A DNA stretch of 64,000 nucleotides from the NCBI RefSeq assembly GCF_040436345.1, contig NC_133216.1, forward strand, positions 17,274,110 through 17,338,109, read 5' to 3'. The position numbers and the translations under genes are program-made. A model generated the notes under the pieces. That model was not told where the DNA came from. It saw only the letters and a list, made by a program, of their open reading frames with translations, and ran no database searches. Each line of letters opens with the position of its first letter. Positions within the stretch are counted from its first letter, which is position 1. This document shows, in pieces, positions 12,301-22,555 of the stretch. Source of the stretch: Pagrus major (lineage: Eukaryota; Chordata; Actinopteri; Spariformes; Sparidae).

Positions 12301-15300
12301 GCTGAGTAATGCAGCCAAGCACGACTCCCCCCTTTTCTCTCTACAAGCACACACACACACATATTCACACTCTCACACAGCCTTTTGACTTCTCTTTCCC
12401 CGGTCTGTCTCTAATTCGCTGTGACAAAATGGTGCCTATCTCTGCATCCCTGCATCCAGACACCACAAACGGTCCTGCTCATGTCAGTTGTGAGCCAAAT
12501 ATGTTGAGGCGTGCTGTCTGTGCAGTATCTTCACAGTGAGCGTGTGGCCCCCCCCATACAGCTGTGACCAATTTTTGTCACGCAGGGAAATCGCACATAT
12601 GTGTAACAGAACTAATAGACACATATAGGAAAACACAGATGCACTTGAAAACTGCCTGATTTGGTTTGTGTTTGGTCCTGGAGGATGAGAAGAGGGAGGA
12701 AGGTGGCTGACTGGGATCTTTACCCTGGGGGATGGGAGCCGGACACAGATTGTCTGCTGGACCATGAGCCATCAAGGGGCCGCTCTTGTCTCCTGGGTGC
12801 CTCAGCCAGTTGTTTGAATCAGGATCCTTTGTCCACTGGGAGATTCAGCATCCCCTCTTCTTTTTGTTTCTGTGTCTCTGTCTCTCCTCTCGTCTGTGTG
12901 AATGCTGTTCTGCCTCTTCTGTTTCCTTCCAGGTCTCCATGGTTGAGAGGAGGTGGTGTTGTTTATTATTAAGATTAAATAAAATCGGTAACTACACTAC
13001 TGACATGCTGAATTCATAGAAGAGCTGTTTTATTGGACTGCATTAGACTGTACAGGTGTACATAATAAATCATCACATAATGAAGAGGCCTTTGATTGAC
13101 TGTCTGTATTTTTGTCTCCAAAATGTTCAAACATTGTGATTTTTTGCTGATTTCTTCTGTATACACGATGTTGCGTGTGCATCTTGGGAGATGACTCCCT
13201 CCTCTGTTGCTTTTCATGAGGTTTCTTCCTTTTTCTCCTCATTAAAAGGCTTTTCTGGGGTGTTTTTCCTCATCTGACTCGAGGGTCTAAGGACAGAGGC
13301 TGTTGTACGCTGTAGATTTTGTAAAGTCCCTTGAGGCAAACTGTGATTTGTGCTCCTGGGCTATATAAATAAAATTGACTTGACAGACGGGGAGCTGATT
13401 CATGATGGAGGTGGGTGAGGAAGAAAAACAGATGCATGAAGGAAGATGGAAGTTTTTTTACAAACCTATTTGGCTTCTGCCAGGAGGATTCACCTTCAGC
13501 TCACTTGTCAACTCTGAAAACCACAAGAGAAAGACAAAAACACAGAGGAGTTAAAGAGACAGTAATATAGACATAAACCCCACATGAAATCACATTGTTA
13601 GAGCTTCGATTTAGATACTCTATGGCGCTGAAATGTCTTATTAAGGCTGTAAGCTGACATTTTCTGTTTGCTGCTGCTGGAGAACATAACAGATGCTCGG
13701 TGCAGTTTTCTAGCACATTTTCAGTGGGCTCATACATAATTTATGAAGCTAAATCTGAAACTTTACATCAAAGACTGTGTGTCAGGGACTCGGCCAATAA
13801 TGTTGCATTACTTGTCACAGTCTGGAGGAAAGAATACGTCCTTTACTGTAACCTCGGTAAGACATATTAGCATTTCTAGCACTCCTCACTGAAATCAATA
13901 TTCACTTAAATAAAAACTACAGGCTGTGCAATCAAGTGGGAATGCAATCTAAACAAATAGGAAATGCTTTTCATTAAGAAACGTAAGCAGAGCCGCATTA
14001 ATCAAAACATCTGATGTGGCTGAATAACACTTTACACAGTGTTGTGGCACATTTCAGGCATTTTCACAGTTTTTTTACAGTTTCACACTAAAACATTCTG
14101 CAGACTGATGAATTACAAGATGATATATTTAGGTTTTATACAGAGAACTGCTCGACACAGATGTTCTCATGTGATTTCTTATAACAAATATATAAAGCTG
14201 GTTGACTTTCTACACTAAATGGACTTGCATTTCTACAGCACTAATTCAGTCTACTGACCGCTCAAAGCACTTTACGACACTTGTCACATTTACACACACA
14301 TTCATACACTGAGGGCAGAGGCTGCCATGCAAAGTGCCAACTGCTCATCAGGAGCAATTTGGAGTTCAGTGTCTTGCTCAAGTATACTTTGACATGCAGC
14401 CCGGGATTCAAACCAGCTACCTTCCAATAACTGGACAACCTGCAACTGCAGCTGCCGACTTTCTGCTTGTGCAGTTTGTGTTTCTTCTGGATATTGATTA
14501 GGGATGGGACGATAAAAGATTCGTATTTTCATTATCAGGATAATCTTGAATCGAGATAATCGTGAAAATCCTCAGATTAAAGGTGCCATACGTCTGACTT
14601 GGTGTCCTCTAGAGTGCATACAGATGGGGGGCAGCATATCACCAGCATAACTGCTAACTGGTAACTTTATACGCTGTCAGCCAGTTAGCTCAGTTAGCCG
14701 TGCAGCTAGCAGTCTGGACTGGGAGCTCAAAGCTTAGCATGCTAACTTCAGTAGATATCTCTGCAACATAATACACACACGTCTTTGATATGATGTCAAA
14801 ACTGTTATTTCTTCACATTCTGTTGATAATTGTAGTTTCTTTTTGAGTGTTTTAAGCTAAATGTCTTACATATTGCACCTTTAATGACTTCAAAAATCTC
14901 CTATAATGGTCTCCTGATTTATTTTGAATTGTCTAAGCCTGTCACCATGGCTGAAATATATCTTGCACATTGCATCCTCCAAAAAAACAAGTTAAATGTA
15001 ATTTGTAAAAAAATACGACAGATTCAAGCTAAAAAGCATCCAGGATAACCGTGAGATATGTTCATACTTGCATATGTCTTGCAATAGTGGACGCCTTAGA
15101 ATCATTTTATCTCGTCCCATTAAAACAGAGACAGACGTTGTGCACTCAGCAGCTTGTCTATCTGAAATTTATTGGACAGTTTGATCACAAACTTGATTGT
15201 GTGACTTTTTTGCTACTTTACTGGAGGAGGTAATAATAGAGCCCAGTGAAGTGAACATTATTAGGATTATCCGAACATTACGTGACACAATATCTGGCAT

Positions 15301-15979
15301 TTTTAGGCACTGGGTGGATTATATCTCGACTAATGGTTGATGTTTTTGAGGAGATAATGTATCAGACTGGTTATTAGCAGTGTTGGATTTTTTCCCTGAT
15401 ATAAAAATATTTCAGCTTAAGCATCTCTGACAGGGTTGCCTGGGTCAGACTGCTGCTTGTGTCTGGCCTGTCAGTCATCTTGATGGTAATTCAGAAAGGC
15501 CTGACTGCAGATAAAACTCCACTTTCAGCTTTCAGCACACGCTCGAACACTGAAATATATGTGTGTGTGTGTGTGTGTGTGTGCGTTTGTTTGTGTGTGT
15601 GGTAGAGATTTGCCCTATTTCCCTTTGCCAGAAATATGGGCCTGCTCAGTCAACCATGGTGATCGTAAACTAGTTTAATTCTAAAAATAGAGAAAGACAA
15701 CATTTTTAATCTTTAACTCTCACTTACGTAGATGTTCACTTAAAAATACAAAATACTTTAAAATATTGTGGGATTTTTTTGCATTTTGTAATCAAAAGGA
15801 GATCAATGTGGAGCAGCACATGTGTTATTCCTGGCCTTTCTTCTCCTCTTGCTCTCCCTGTCACACCCTTTCTCCTTCCTCTGCAGTCAGCATAACACAC
15901 CCACCCATGCAGCTGGCATGGAGAGAGAAAGACAGAAAGGATGAGAAGGGTAGGAAGAAAGACAGTAGGGAAGGAAGGA

Positions 15980-16010
<31 letters not shown>

Positions 16011-18849
16011 GGACCCTTAACAAGCAGTTCCAGACAGTCTGATTAGTTGTTAATTATTGCACTGACTGCCAACGGTGGGAGACCCTGAGTCCTGTTCTCT
16101 AGTCATTATCCTCATTCACAACTGCCAGAAGCACTTTTCAAGTTAATCTAACAGCAGGGAGTCAGCTCAAGGAGCTATTTCTTAAAACAACAGTCAAACA
16201 ATGAAAACGAGGCGCTCAGCACATTTCCAGAATGTGTAATGTTTGTAGGTCAGGCTTATCTCCTCCAGCCTCACTGAGCATTCAAGGTTTTTGTTTCATA
16301 GCTCGACCTTGGATGCTGCACAGATATCTTAAAGGACACACGCCAAATTGATTGCCATGACACGTTATAAACACATTATAAGAAAAAGCCATTTCAAAAA
16401 GACAAAAATTGATTTAGCTCGTAGTTCAAGGAGACGGAGACGTGATCGGCTTTATGCTGATGAAACAGAGAGTTTAGAACAATAAAACAGAGGTCAGCAG
16501 TAAAAAGGCAGCGCTAATGTGCACGGTAACATCGTCAGCTCAACCTTGCAGTACCCTTCCAGGCTGCACATCAGTGAGCTGGCAGCAAACGCCTCTCTCA
16601 CACCTGCAAACCGCATTAGCCAATCAGCACCCAGCCTCAGAGCCATCCTCCAGACTCCTCATCACCTCAAATTATATCTGTAAAGCTCTTTGAAACCAAG
16701 CCAAAAACTGAGAGGATGACTTCAAGTTATACATGCTGGCAACATGTATAAACATGGTCAGCTGCCAAGTTGTGACTAGAAGAAGGATTTCAAGGAGTTT
16801 ACAGTGGATATTTACAGAAACAACAATTAGTTTATTACTGAATCTAAAACTATTTTTCCTTCTGTTCCAGTGAGTGTGACACGTTTTGACCTTCAAGGTC
16901 TTCCACAAGGAAACATCCATGTGAACAAGAAGCAGACTTTACTGTATATACAGACTAAAAATAACAGCTCCAAATGCAAGTAGAATTATAATAACTGTTT
17001 TAAGAGTTTGCAATTTTCGATGCGATGCAATACGATACGATACAAAACGGTACAATACAATACGATACCAAATAAGAGGAGAGCACAGTATCATAATAAA
17101 TAAATAAATAGTGTGAACAGCCAGACTGTTGTGGAGGACTCTGACAAACATCTACAGAAAATTGCAGTGCTTGAAACCAAAATCCACCATTTAGAGGTGA
17201 ATGTCGAAGTGAATGTACTGTGCGGGAATGACACCACTTTACCTCTGACCCAAAGGAGTCGACAACAAGACAAAGCTAACATGTACAGTATGATCAGCAC
17301 CTACAAGACCTCAAACAAACAGGAGAGCCGCCTGTCAGGCAATAAATCTGCAAGTAGCAGGAGTCTGGCCAGAGCCCAGCACTCTGAGACCCTGCACTAC
17401 CATCCACGCAGAGCGCCTCATCATCCTCTGCGTTAGTAGGACACATGCAAGGGTCAGTGCTCAGCTTCAGTCGCTTCAGCTTCAGTCAGACCACAAACCA
17501 AGCCAAATGTGTAATCATAGACTTAATTTCACCATCCACATTAAGACAATTATAAAATCACCCTGCTATCACCTTATGTCTCATCAGGATTTAGACTCCA
17601 GGAGTTTATCTGCAGTAGGCTTGACGAATGTAACATTGTCTTTACAGAGTCGATCAGACAGCAGCTGGTTCAAAACGCTGCTGCTGGAGTCTTCACTAAG
17701 ACCAAGACAGAGGATCACATCAGTCCAGTTCTCAGATCTTTACACTGACTTCCTGTTTGTCCAAGAATTGATTTTATGATTCTACTGTTTGTTTACAAAG
17801 CACTGAATGATTTAAGGCCGGAAACATTTCTGATCTGCTGCGACTTTATGAACCATCCAGAGCTTTCAAATCGTCCTGGACAGGTCAGCTTACTGTCCCT
17901 ACAGTCAAAACTAAACACGGAGATGTAACATTCAGTTTTTGAGCTCTACATATCTGGAACAAACTCCCAGAGAACTTGAAGTCTGCTCCAGTTCTCAGCT
18001 CTCAGCCCATTTAAATAAAGGCTTCTTGGATTGTATTTTACTCTTATAAATGTGATCTAAATGTGTCTTTTCAGTTTGCCTGAACCTTGCCTTGCATACT
18101 GCAAATCTGCGATGGGTACGTAATGGCTATTTGATCTGACTTTGCCGTTAAAAAGACATTTGCCTGCAGAACCCTTTAACTGATTTTCACTCATCGCACC
18201 ATAAGAAGCTTTAAAGATGTTCAGCAGAGAGAGATGTGTGTTTTTAGTGAGTGTGGTGTAATAATGTCCCACAGAAACCTCTGAGGGATGTGGAAATGAA
18301 AGGCTGTATTATAGGCAGATACAAACTAGGGAGCAGATTAATGACTCCTGCAGCTGCAGGATGCTGAGGAAGGAATATGTTTGTTTGTTGCCACTGAGAA
18401 AATGCAGAGAAGTTCTCTGGAGACGTCTCCATTGATTACATCTCTTCTATAATGAAAACTATTGTCTTTCTGAAGGTTTGACCGCACATTGTCCTGTTTT
18501 TCTTGGAGCTGACATAAATATAACTTTAACTCAGTGTGGACAAAATAATAAACACTCTGTAACAGCAGTATTTGGGCCTCCCTTTGCGTTCACAGTGGGA
18601 GACCCCGGGAGACAGAGAGGAGGAGAGGACGAGCAAACAATAAGAAATACACACAGTCTCTTTGTTGGTCTCTCTCTCTCTCTGTCTCACAACACCACAC
18701 ACACACAAACACACACACACAACACACTGTAACCACCAATCACAGCCTAACTGACCAGATGTGATCTTGCAACAGAACTACACAGTGATGGAGGGAGTCA
18801 TTTTCTACACAACTGGTCATATTGGCTCTGAGCCATCCCACCCTGTCTG

Positions 18850-18919
<70 letters not shown>

Positions 18920-20258
18920 CCCTTCCCCCCTGCTCTCCTCTCATGAATTTGTTAACCACAATCCCATTCATATGGATTACTGAAGCTATACAATCTATGG
19001 ATTAACCTTCATGTACACTGTGTTCTTTGTGTATTTTATTTGTGTGTATGCATGTATGTTTTTCTGTGTGTGTATGTACTTTTTATTCTGTTTTTATTTT
19101 CAGTCACATGAGGAAACTCTCCTCCATTGTGTGGACACAAATCTGCCCCATACAAGGTTAAATATTAATTATGGGGTAAAGGCTTGACTTTAAGGTTTTA
19201 GGTTAAAATAATGACCAGGTTTAGGTTTGAGTGACTGTTCAGCTTAGATCTGTAATCATATTAGTAAAGGATAAGGGAAAGCCTCCAGGGAATTAATGAA
19301 ATCAAAAAGAAACCCTGCACAACATGCGAGTGCACTTGCTTGCTTGATTAAATGGATGGCATATCCATTAGGCCTGAAACAGGAAATGATGCAAGCTACA
19401 GGAATCGTAGCATGACATCACCATGTAGTCACTGTCTGGCTTTGATTGATGGTGCAGACGCACACATTAGAGGAACAATGAGGCCTGTATGCACATGAGG
19501 ATTTCTTAACTGCAGATTGTAACACAAAAGCAGATCATTTGCAGTCCATCAAATCAATCTGAAATTATTGAAAACAAGGCTCTGCCTCGATAGAGTCGTA
19601 AAAACATCTGTGTGCAGGCTTGATGGGTTATCACAGAGTTAAAACGCCTCACTGAACTGTCTTCTTTCCAATAACACATCACGTCTTTAATTAAAAACCT
19701 CTGTAAGTCTTCTCTCTGAGGGTAGGGGGGTGAATGAGAGGGGTCCTCGCTGATTAATAAAGACCTGAGAAGCACACAACACTAGGAGGGCATCAAACAA
19801 AGAAATCCTTCAGTTAAACGTGAGCTCATTATTGGAGCTGAAATGGTTTGTTAATTATCGACACACGATTTCTAACTATTTCACGGTTTTGGCTGCTAAA
19901 ATGTGATGTTTTTTCTGCTTTTCTTTTTCATACTTTCATCCCTGCAGCTCTTATTAAAATATAGATCTCTACAGGGAATCTCTTAACTCTTCTTTAGTGT
20001 TAGTGATATACATACAGAATTAGCCTTTATTATAAGAAGATGGTGACTGAATAGGTCAGGAAGTGGCCTCCTAAATGTGAATTTCAGGGTCACCCAGTAA
20101 GAACAGGAGCCAGCGTGTCCCTCACCTGAGCATCGTTTCTGCAGGGAGAGGATCTCCAGGTGGAGGCCGTGGAGTAAGGTGAGGTGCTCCTGCCTGAGGA
20201 ACACCACGCTCCTCTCCACGCTCGCGACCTGCCGAGACAGGCTGCTCTCATCAGCCAT
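9353..20258 (-). CDS. ccdc92b: Coiled-coil domain-containing protein 92B
   Basis: There are two coding exons: 20126-20258 (ATG at 20258; 44 codons plus one base; donor G|gtgagg) and 9353-10059 (acceptor gtgtcag; stop TAG at 9353-9355). They join in frame (...QKRCS-ELQEEEE...) into 279 residues. Exon 1 has the family's N-terminal block (VVFLRQEHLTLLHGLHLEI). Exon 2 starts with a heptad-rich coiled coil of about 100 residues (NRLAERDCTLGELRKEL..., HFLEELKRRSH, AYLSFQLHAARQKL). A basic, Ser/Pro-rich linker follows, then the conserved MPDPALFL motif and an acidic, alanine-rich tail. CCDC92 is known at centrosomes and cilia. Little is known of the 92B paralogue, so its function here is unproven. 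The size is near the family norm. The coding intron is 10 kb and repeat-rich. Confidence 0.88.
13202..13385 (+). mobile_element. LINE-type 3' tail
   Basis: The sequence has the hallmark end of fish L2/Maui-like LINE copies: a 'gtttttcctc' block, then 'aaagtcccttgaggcaaactg', then 'ggctatataaataaaattga'. A related tail is found near 46540-46598. Only the untranslated 3' end is present. Confidence 0.6.
14212..14440 (+). repeat. Common teleost dispersed repeat
   Basis: The segment contains the block order 'accgctcaaagcactttac', 'acacattcatacactgagggcagaggctgccatgca', 'ctcatcaggagcaatttggag' and 'gacatgcagcccgggattcaaacc'. I recognise this as a frequent repeat in spiny-rayed fish. The end resembles a tRNA-derived B-box-like stretch, but no cloverleaf can be drawn, so it is not called a tRNA. 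Confidence 0.6.
14500..15120 (+). mobile_element. DNA element with inverted ends, interrupted by a second MITE
   Basis: The left end reads 'atgggacgataaaagattc'. The right end, read backwards, is 'atgggacgagataaaatgattc'. The matching ends bound about 620 bases, of which the 308 bases at 14577-14884 are a separate TTAA element. Removing it leaves a host element of about 310 bases. There is no transposase frame. The end sequence is of the hAT-like kind common in fish, though the superfamily is an inference. Confidence 0.65.
14577..14884 (+). mobile_element. TTAA-flanked MITE nested in another element
   Basis: It begins ttaaaggtgccatacgtctga and ends tcttacatattgcacctttaa. The two ends are inverted copies of each other over about 20 bases and both carry TTAA, the target duplication typical of piggyBac-like elements. 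The length is 308 bases and it has no coding capacity. Confidence 0.75.
15561..15600. repeat. TG microsatellite
   Basis: An uninterrupted TG run to about 15583, followed by interrupted TG/TTTG units to 15600. Confidence 0.9.
15968..15990. repeat. GGAA microsatellite
   Basis: About five tandem ggaa units within a longer purine-rich tract (15940-16015). Confidence 0.85.
17018..17069. repeat. GATAC-rich pentamer tract
   Basis: Imperfect tandem units of gatac/aatac/aaaac over about 50 bases. Confidence 0.75.
17641..18050 (+). mobile_element. Dead LINE, reverse-transcriptase C-terminal end
   Basis: Translated piecemeal on the plus strand, this gives the familiar C-terminal block of fish L2/Maui-type LINE ORF2: ...LLRLYEPSRAF..., then SWTGQLTVPTVKTKHGD, then a stop, then HIWNKLPENLKSAPVLSS. 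Several frameshifts and stops break it, so it is a fossil 3' fragment and not active. The 107-codon open frame just upstream (17113-17436) may belong to the same insertion or to chance. Confidence 0.75.
18850..18916. repeat. Long CA microsatellite
   Basis: About 33 uninterrupted CA units, the longest simple repeat in the window. Confidence 0.97.
19838..19925 (+). repeat. Fragment of the 'gctgcaac' repeat family
   Basis: It starts 'ggagctgaaatggtttgttaattatcg' and keeps the 'ttctaactatttcacg' and 'tgctttt' blocks of the family. It is truncated at the 3' end. Confidence 0.45.
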
Positions 20259-20265
20259 GGCTGAG

Positions 20266-20267
20266 TC

Positions 20268-20300
<33 letters not shown>
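20266..20300 (-). promoter_or_regulatory. 3' splice site of the ccdc92b start exon, made of a CT microsatellite
   Basis: On the plus strand this is 15 AG units (20271-20300) followed, on the minus strand, by ccag and then the start exon (first base 20266). The minus strand therefore reads a pure CT tract ending in an AG, eight bases before the ATG at 20258. This implies an untranslated exon further right, in the CpG-rich area near 20.7-21.2 kb. Confidence 0.65.
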
Positions 20301-20306
<6 letters not shown>

Positions 20307-20699
20307 GGAGGGAATCAGATCAGAAGGATGGGGCTGGTTTTTATTGTTTACTCCTCCAGCATGAGACTAGTCTCCAACTTTATATCACACTGTAGCACTG
20401 AACTCCAGCTGCTTAAATGTCACTTTCTGACAGTGTGGATATTGCTTGTGTCAGCCCTGCAGAGAGGGAAGTGCAGGTTCTGTATCGAGGTCATGTGGGA
20501 GCTATAAATAAGGTATTGATGACCAGAGAAATCAACAAGAAATGGATGAAAGCATACCCCTCCTGTCAGGGGTGCAGCAAGATCAATAACTCGGCTGTTT
20601 TCATTTGAGAACAAGTCGATGCAAATGCCTCTGCTTACCTTTAAATTGATGTTAAGTGCCAAAATCTAATAGATACGCTTCGTTATAAAAACGTCCATG

Positions 20700-21200
20700 C
20701 TGTCCTCCAGCGCTGGTCCAAATCCTGTGGGCTGCCGCATCCACCCGAGCGCATCGTATCTGAAGCGGTGAAGCGCTTTTCCAGCTGCATGTGACGCCGT
20801 TTGATTCGAGGCTGGATCGCTGCGTAAAAATGCGACACGGCACCGCGCTCCTCCGGCAAAACCGCTCCTTGCTGCTACATCCGAGCATCACCAGGAGGAG
20901 GATGTTGTCAGATCGCTCAGTATGAAAGCCCCGGAGGAGAGTGCGCAGTCCATTTTTTTTTTTTTTTTTTTTTTACTACATGCGCACCTCTCTCTCTCCT
21001 CCTCCTCCTCATCCACCGAACTGAGACATCGAGCTGCTGTGTGACGGCTGAAAACAAGCCACCGTGAGCAAAAACACGCGAGAAAAAAATCGTACGACGG
21101 AGTCAGCGGCGCAGCTGATTGGAGGGGAGCAGCCCAGATCAGCTGCACGTCGACTCTGGAGAGGATCGATACAGAGCGCGTGGGAGCACAAAGGAAACAC
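20700..21200 (-). promoter_or_regulatory. Probable promoter and untranslated first exon of ccdc92b
   Basis: CpG density is clearly higher here than in the flanking DNA (for example around 20730-20900 and 21060-21180). The area lies just upstream of the start exon. A run of 22 Ts (20953-20974 on plus) sits inside it. The exact start site and the donor of the untranslated exon cannot be fixed from sequence alone. Confidence 0.4.
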
Positions 21201-21739
21201 ACACAGCTGTGATCACAAAACAAGTAAACAAGTAAACTAATAAACAACATCAAATGTGACTGAGAGGGAAACACTTTCAAATCCACCTGCTTCAATTTAA
21301 GTGGGACTTCCGCACCACGGACAGAGACAGGCCCAGGGTCATGAGGTGGCTCTCAACCTGCGGCCCGCGGACCTCGAGGGGGGACGTCATGAGGTCCACT
21401 GTTGTTCAATTCCAAGTTACTTTCAAAATGCAATATATTATATTACCATCGTATCACATGAAGTTATAATAACACAGTTTGGCCACTATGACAAATTCAA
21501 AGCCTGGGGGTTTAAAGTCTGCTACCACTGGTGTTGGAAAATGAGCTAAACTGTAATTTCTTTCAGTGGGACGTGTCCCAGTTGATGCATCACTTTTTAG
21601 CGTCCCTTTGAAACAGTTAACATTATCATCTGTGCTGCTTGCAGTTAATCTGTTTGTAGCATTTCTTCTGAATGCTGCACGTGTTGTCAAAGTGATGAGG
21701 ATGTTTTCTTAATTTGCTTGTGTTTTTGTCTCTCGTCTA

Positions 21740-22250
21740 TAGGGCTTCTCATGCTGCATATTCTAAGCCAAGAGCTATCCTTAGCCCGAGGCTAGAGTTA
21801 AGAATTGAGTCTGGGATAATTTAGCCCCTTTTCACACAGATTGTTAACCCTGGCTTAACCTAAACCCCATGCTGTACAAGTCACCCTGTACTTCTAATAG
21901 CCCTGGATTAAATGTCCGTTGAAATACAGAGCTAATGTTTCCATGCTAGAATGTTGTGTTACTACTCTGTTTACTTTAGCCCTGTTTCACACTGGCACCT
22001 TTTAACCCTGTGTTTAGTAGAATTTTAGATGATAACCTACAAACTCAGGGTTAACACTTCTCTAGAGAAGGGCCACCCAGCGCTAGGCTAAAGTTGGGGT
22101 TAACCCACTTTGGAACGGGCCAGGATTGTGCCAGTGTAAACGCTTTCTCAGCCTGAGAAGGTTCTGGGCTCTGGGCTATGCACAGTGGGAAAAGCCTATA
22201 TTTGTGTTTTCTTAAATTGATGTGCGTGGACATCTCAGGGCCACATTGAA
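21740..22250. repeat. Probable dispersed repeat with inverted ends
   Basis: The phrase 'cctgtttcacactggcacc' near 21985 has an inverted partner 'gtgccagtgtaaacg' near 22128. The words 'gttaaccc' and 'gggttaac' recur inverted across the segment. This looks like a degraded palindromic DNA element, but clean ends and a target duplication were not found. Confidence 0.4.
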
Positions 22251-22284
22251 AAGATTAAATTAGTGGTTAAACAATCCTGCTGGC

Positions 22285-22555
22285 TGCACAGGTAAGGAGT
22301 AAAAATATGTATCCGTGTACCAAAAGTAGTGATAAGTAGATCCTTTGGCTCTGATGCCGCCTGCAATCTTCAACGGGACAACTAGTAACTAAAGATATCA
22401 AAAAGAAATGTAATGATGTATAAGTACTAATATTTGCCTTCAAAATGTAGTGAAGTTGAAGTATAAAGTAGTGTAATAGTAGTAATATAAAAGTACCTCA
22501 AAGCTGTACTTAGCAAATGTAGTATTCATAAGTATTATTGTGACTAAACCTTGAC
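22285..22555. repeat. 'Aagtactt' type teleost repeat
   Basis: Words such as 'gtagtgaagttgaagtataaagtag', 'aaaagtacctcaaagctgtactta' and 'gcaaatgtagt' belong to a very common fish repeat built of agtac/gtact motifs. A second, shorter copy lies at 62185-62305. Confidence 0.55.

Larger units (their letters stand above)
10060..20125 (-). other. 10 kb intron of ccdc92b
   Basis: No other gene is recognisable inside. The intron holds a LINE-type 3' tail (13202-13385), a worn fish repeat (14212-14440), a nested pair of DNA elements (14500-15120), TG and GGAA microsatellites, a GATAC-rich tract, a dead LINE reverse-transcriptase end (17641-18050), a long CA run (18850-18916) and a fragment of the 'gctgcaac' family (19838-19925). 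Short open frames near 11220-12970 overlap on both strands and have no domain I know. Confidence 0.7.

Noticed and set aside
14380-14440. tRNA-like B-box at the end of a repeat
   Set aside because: No cloverleaf, anticodon arm or A box could be placed. It belongs to a common dispersed repeat.
17641-18050. Functional reverse transcriptase gene
   Set aside because: It has several stops and frame changes, with only the C-terminal end present.
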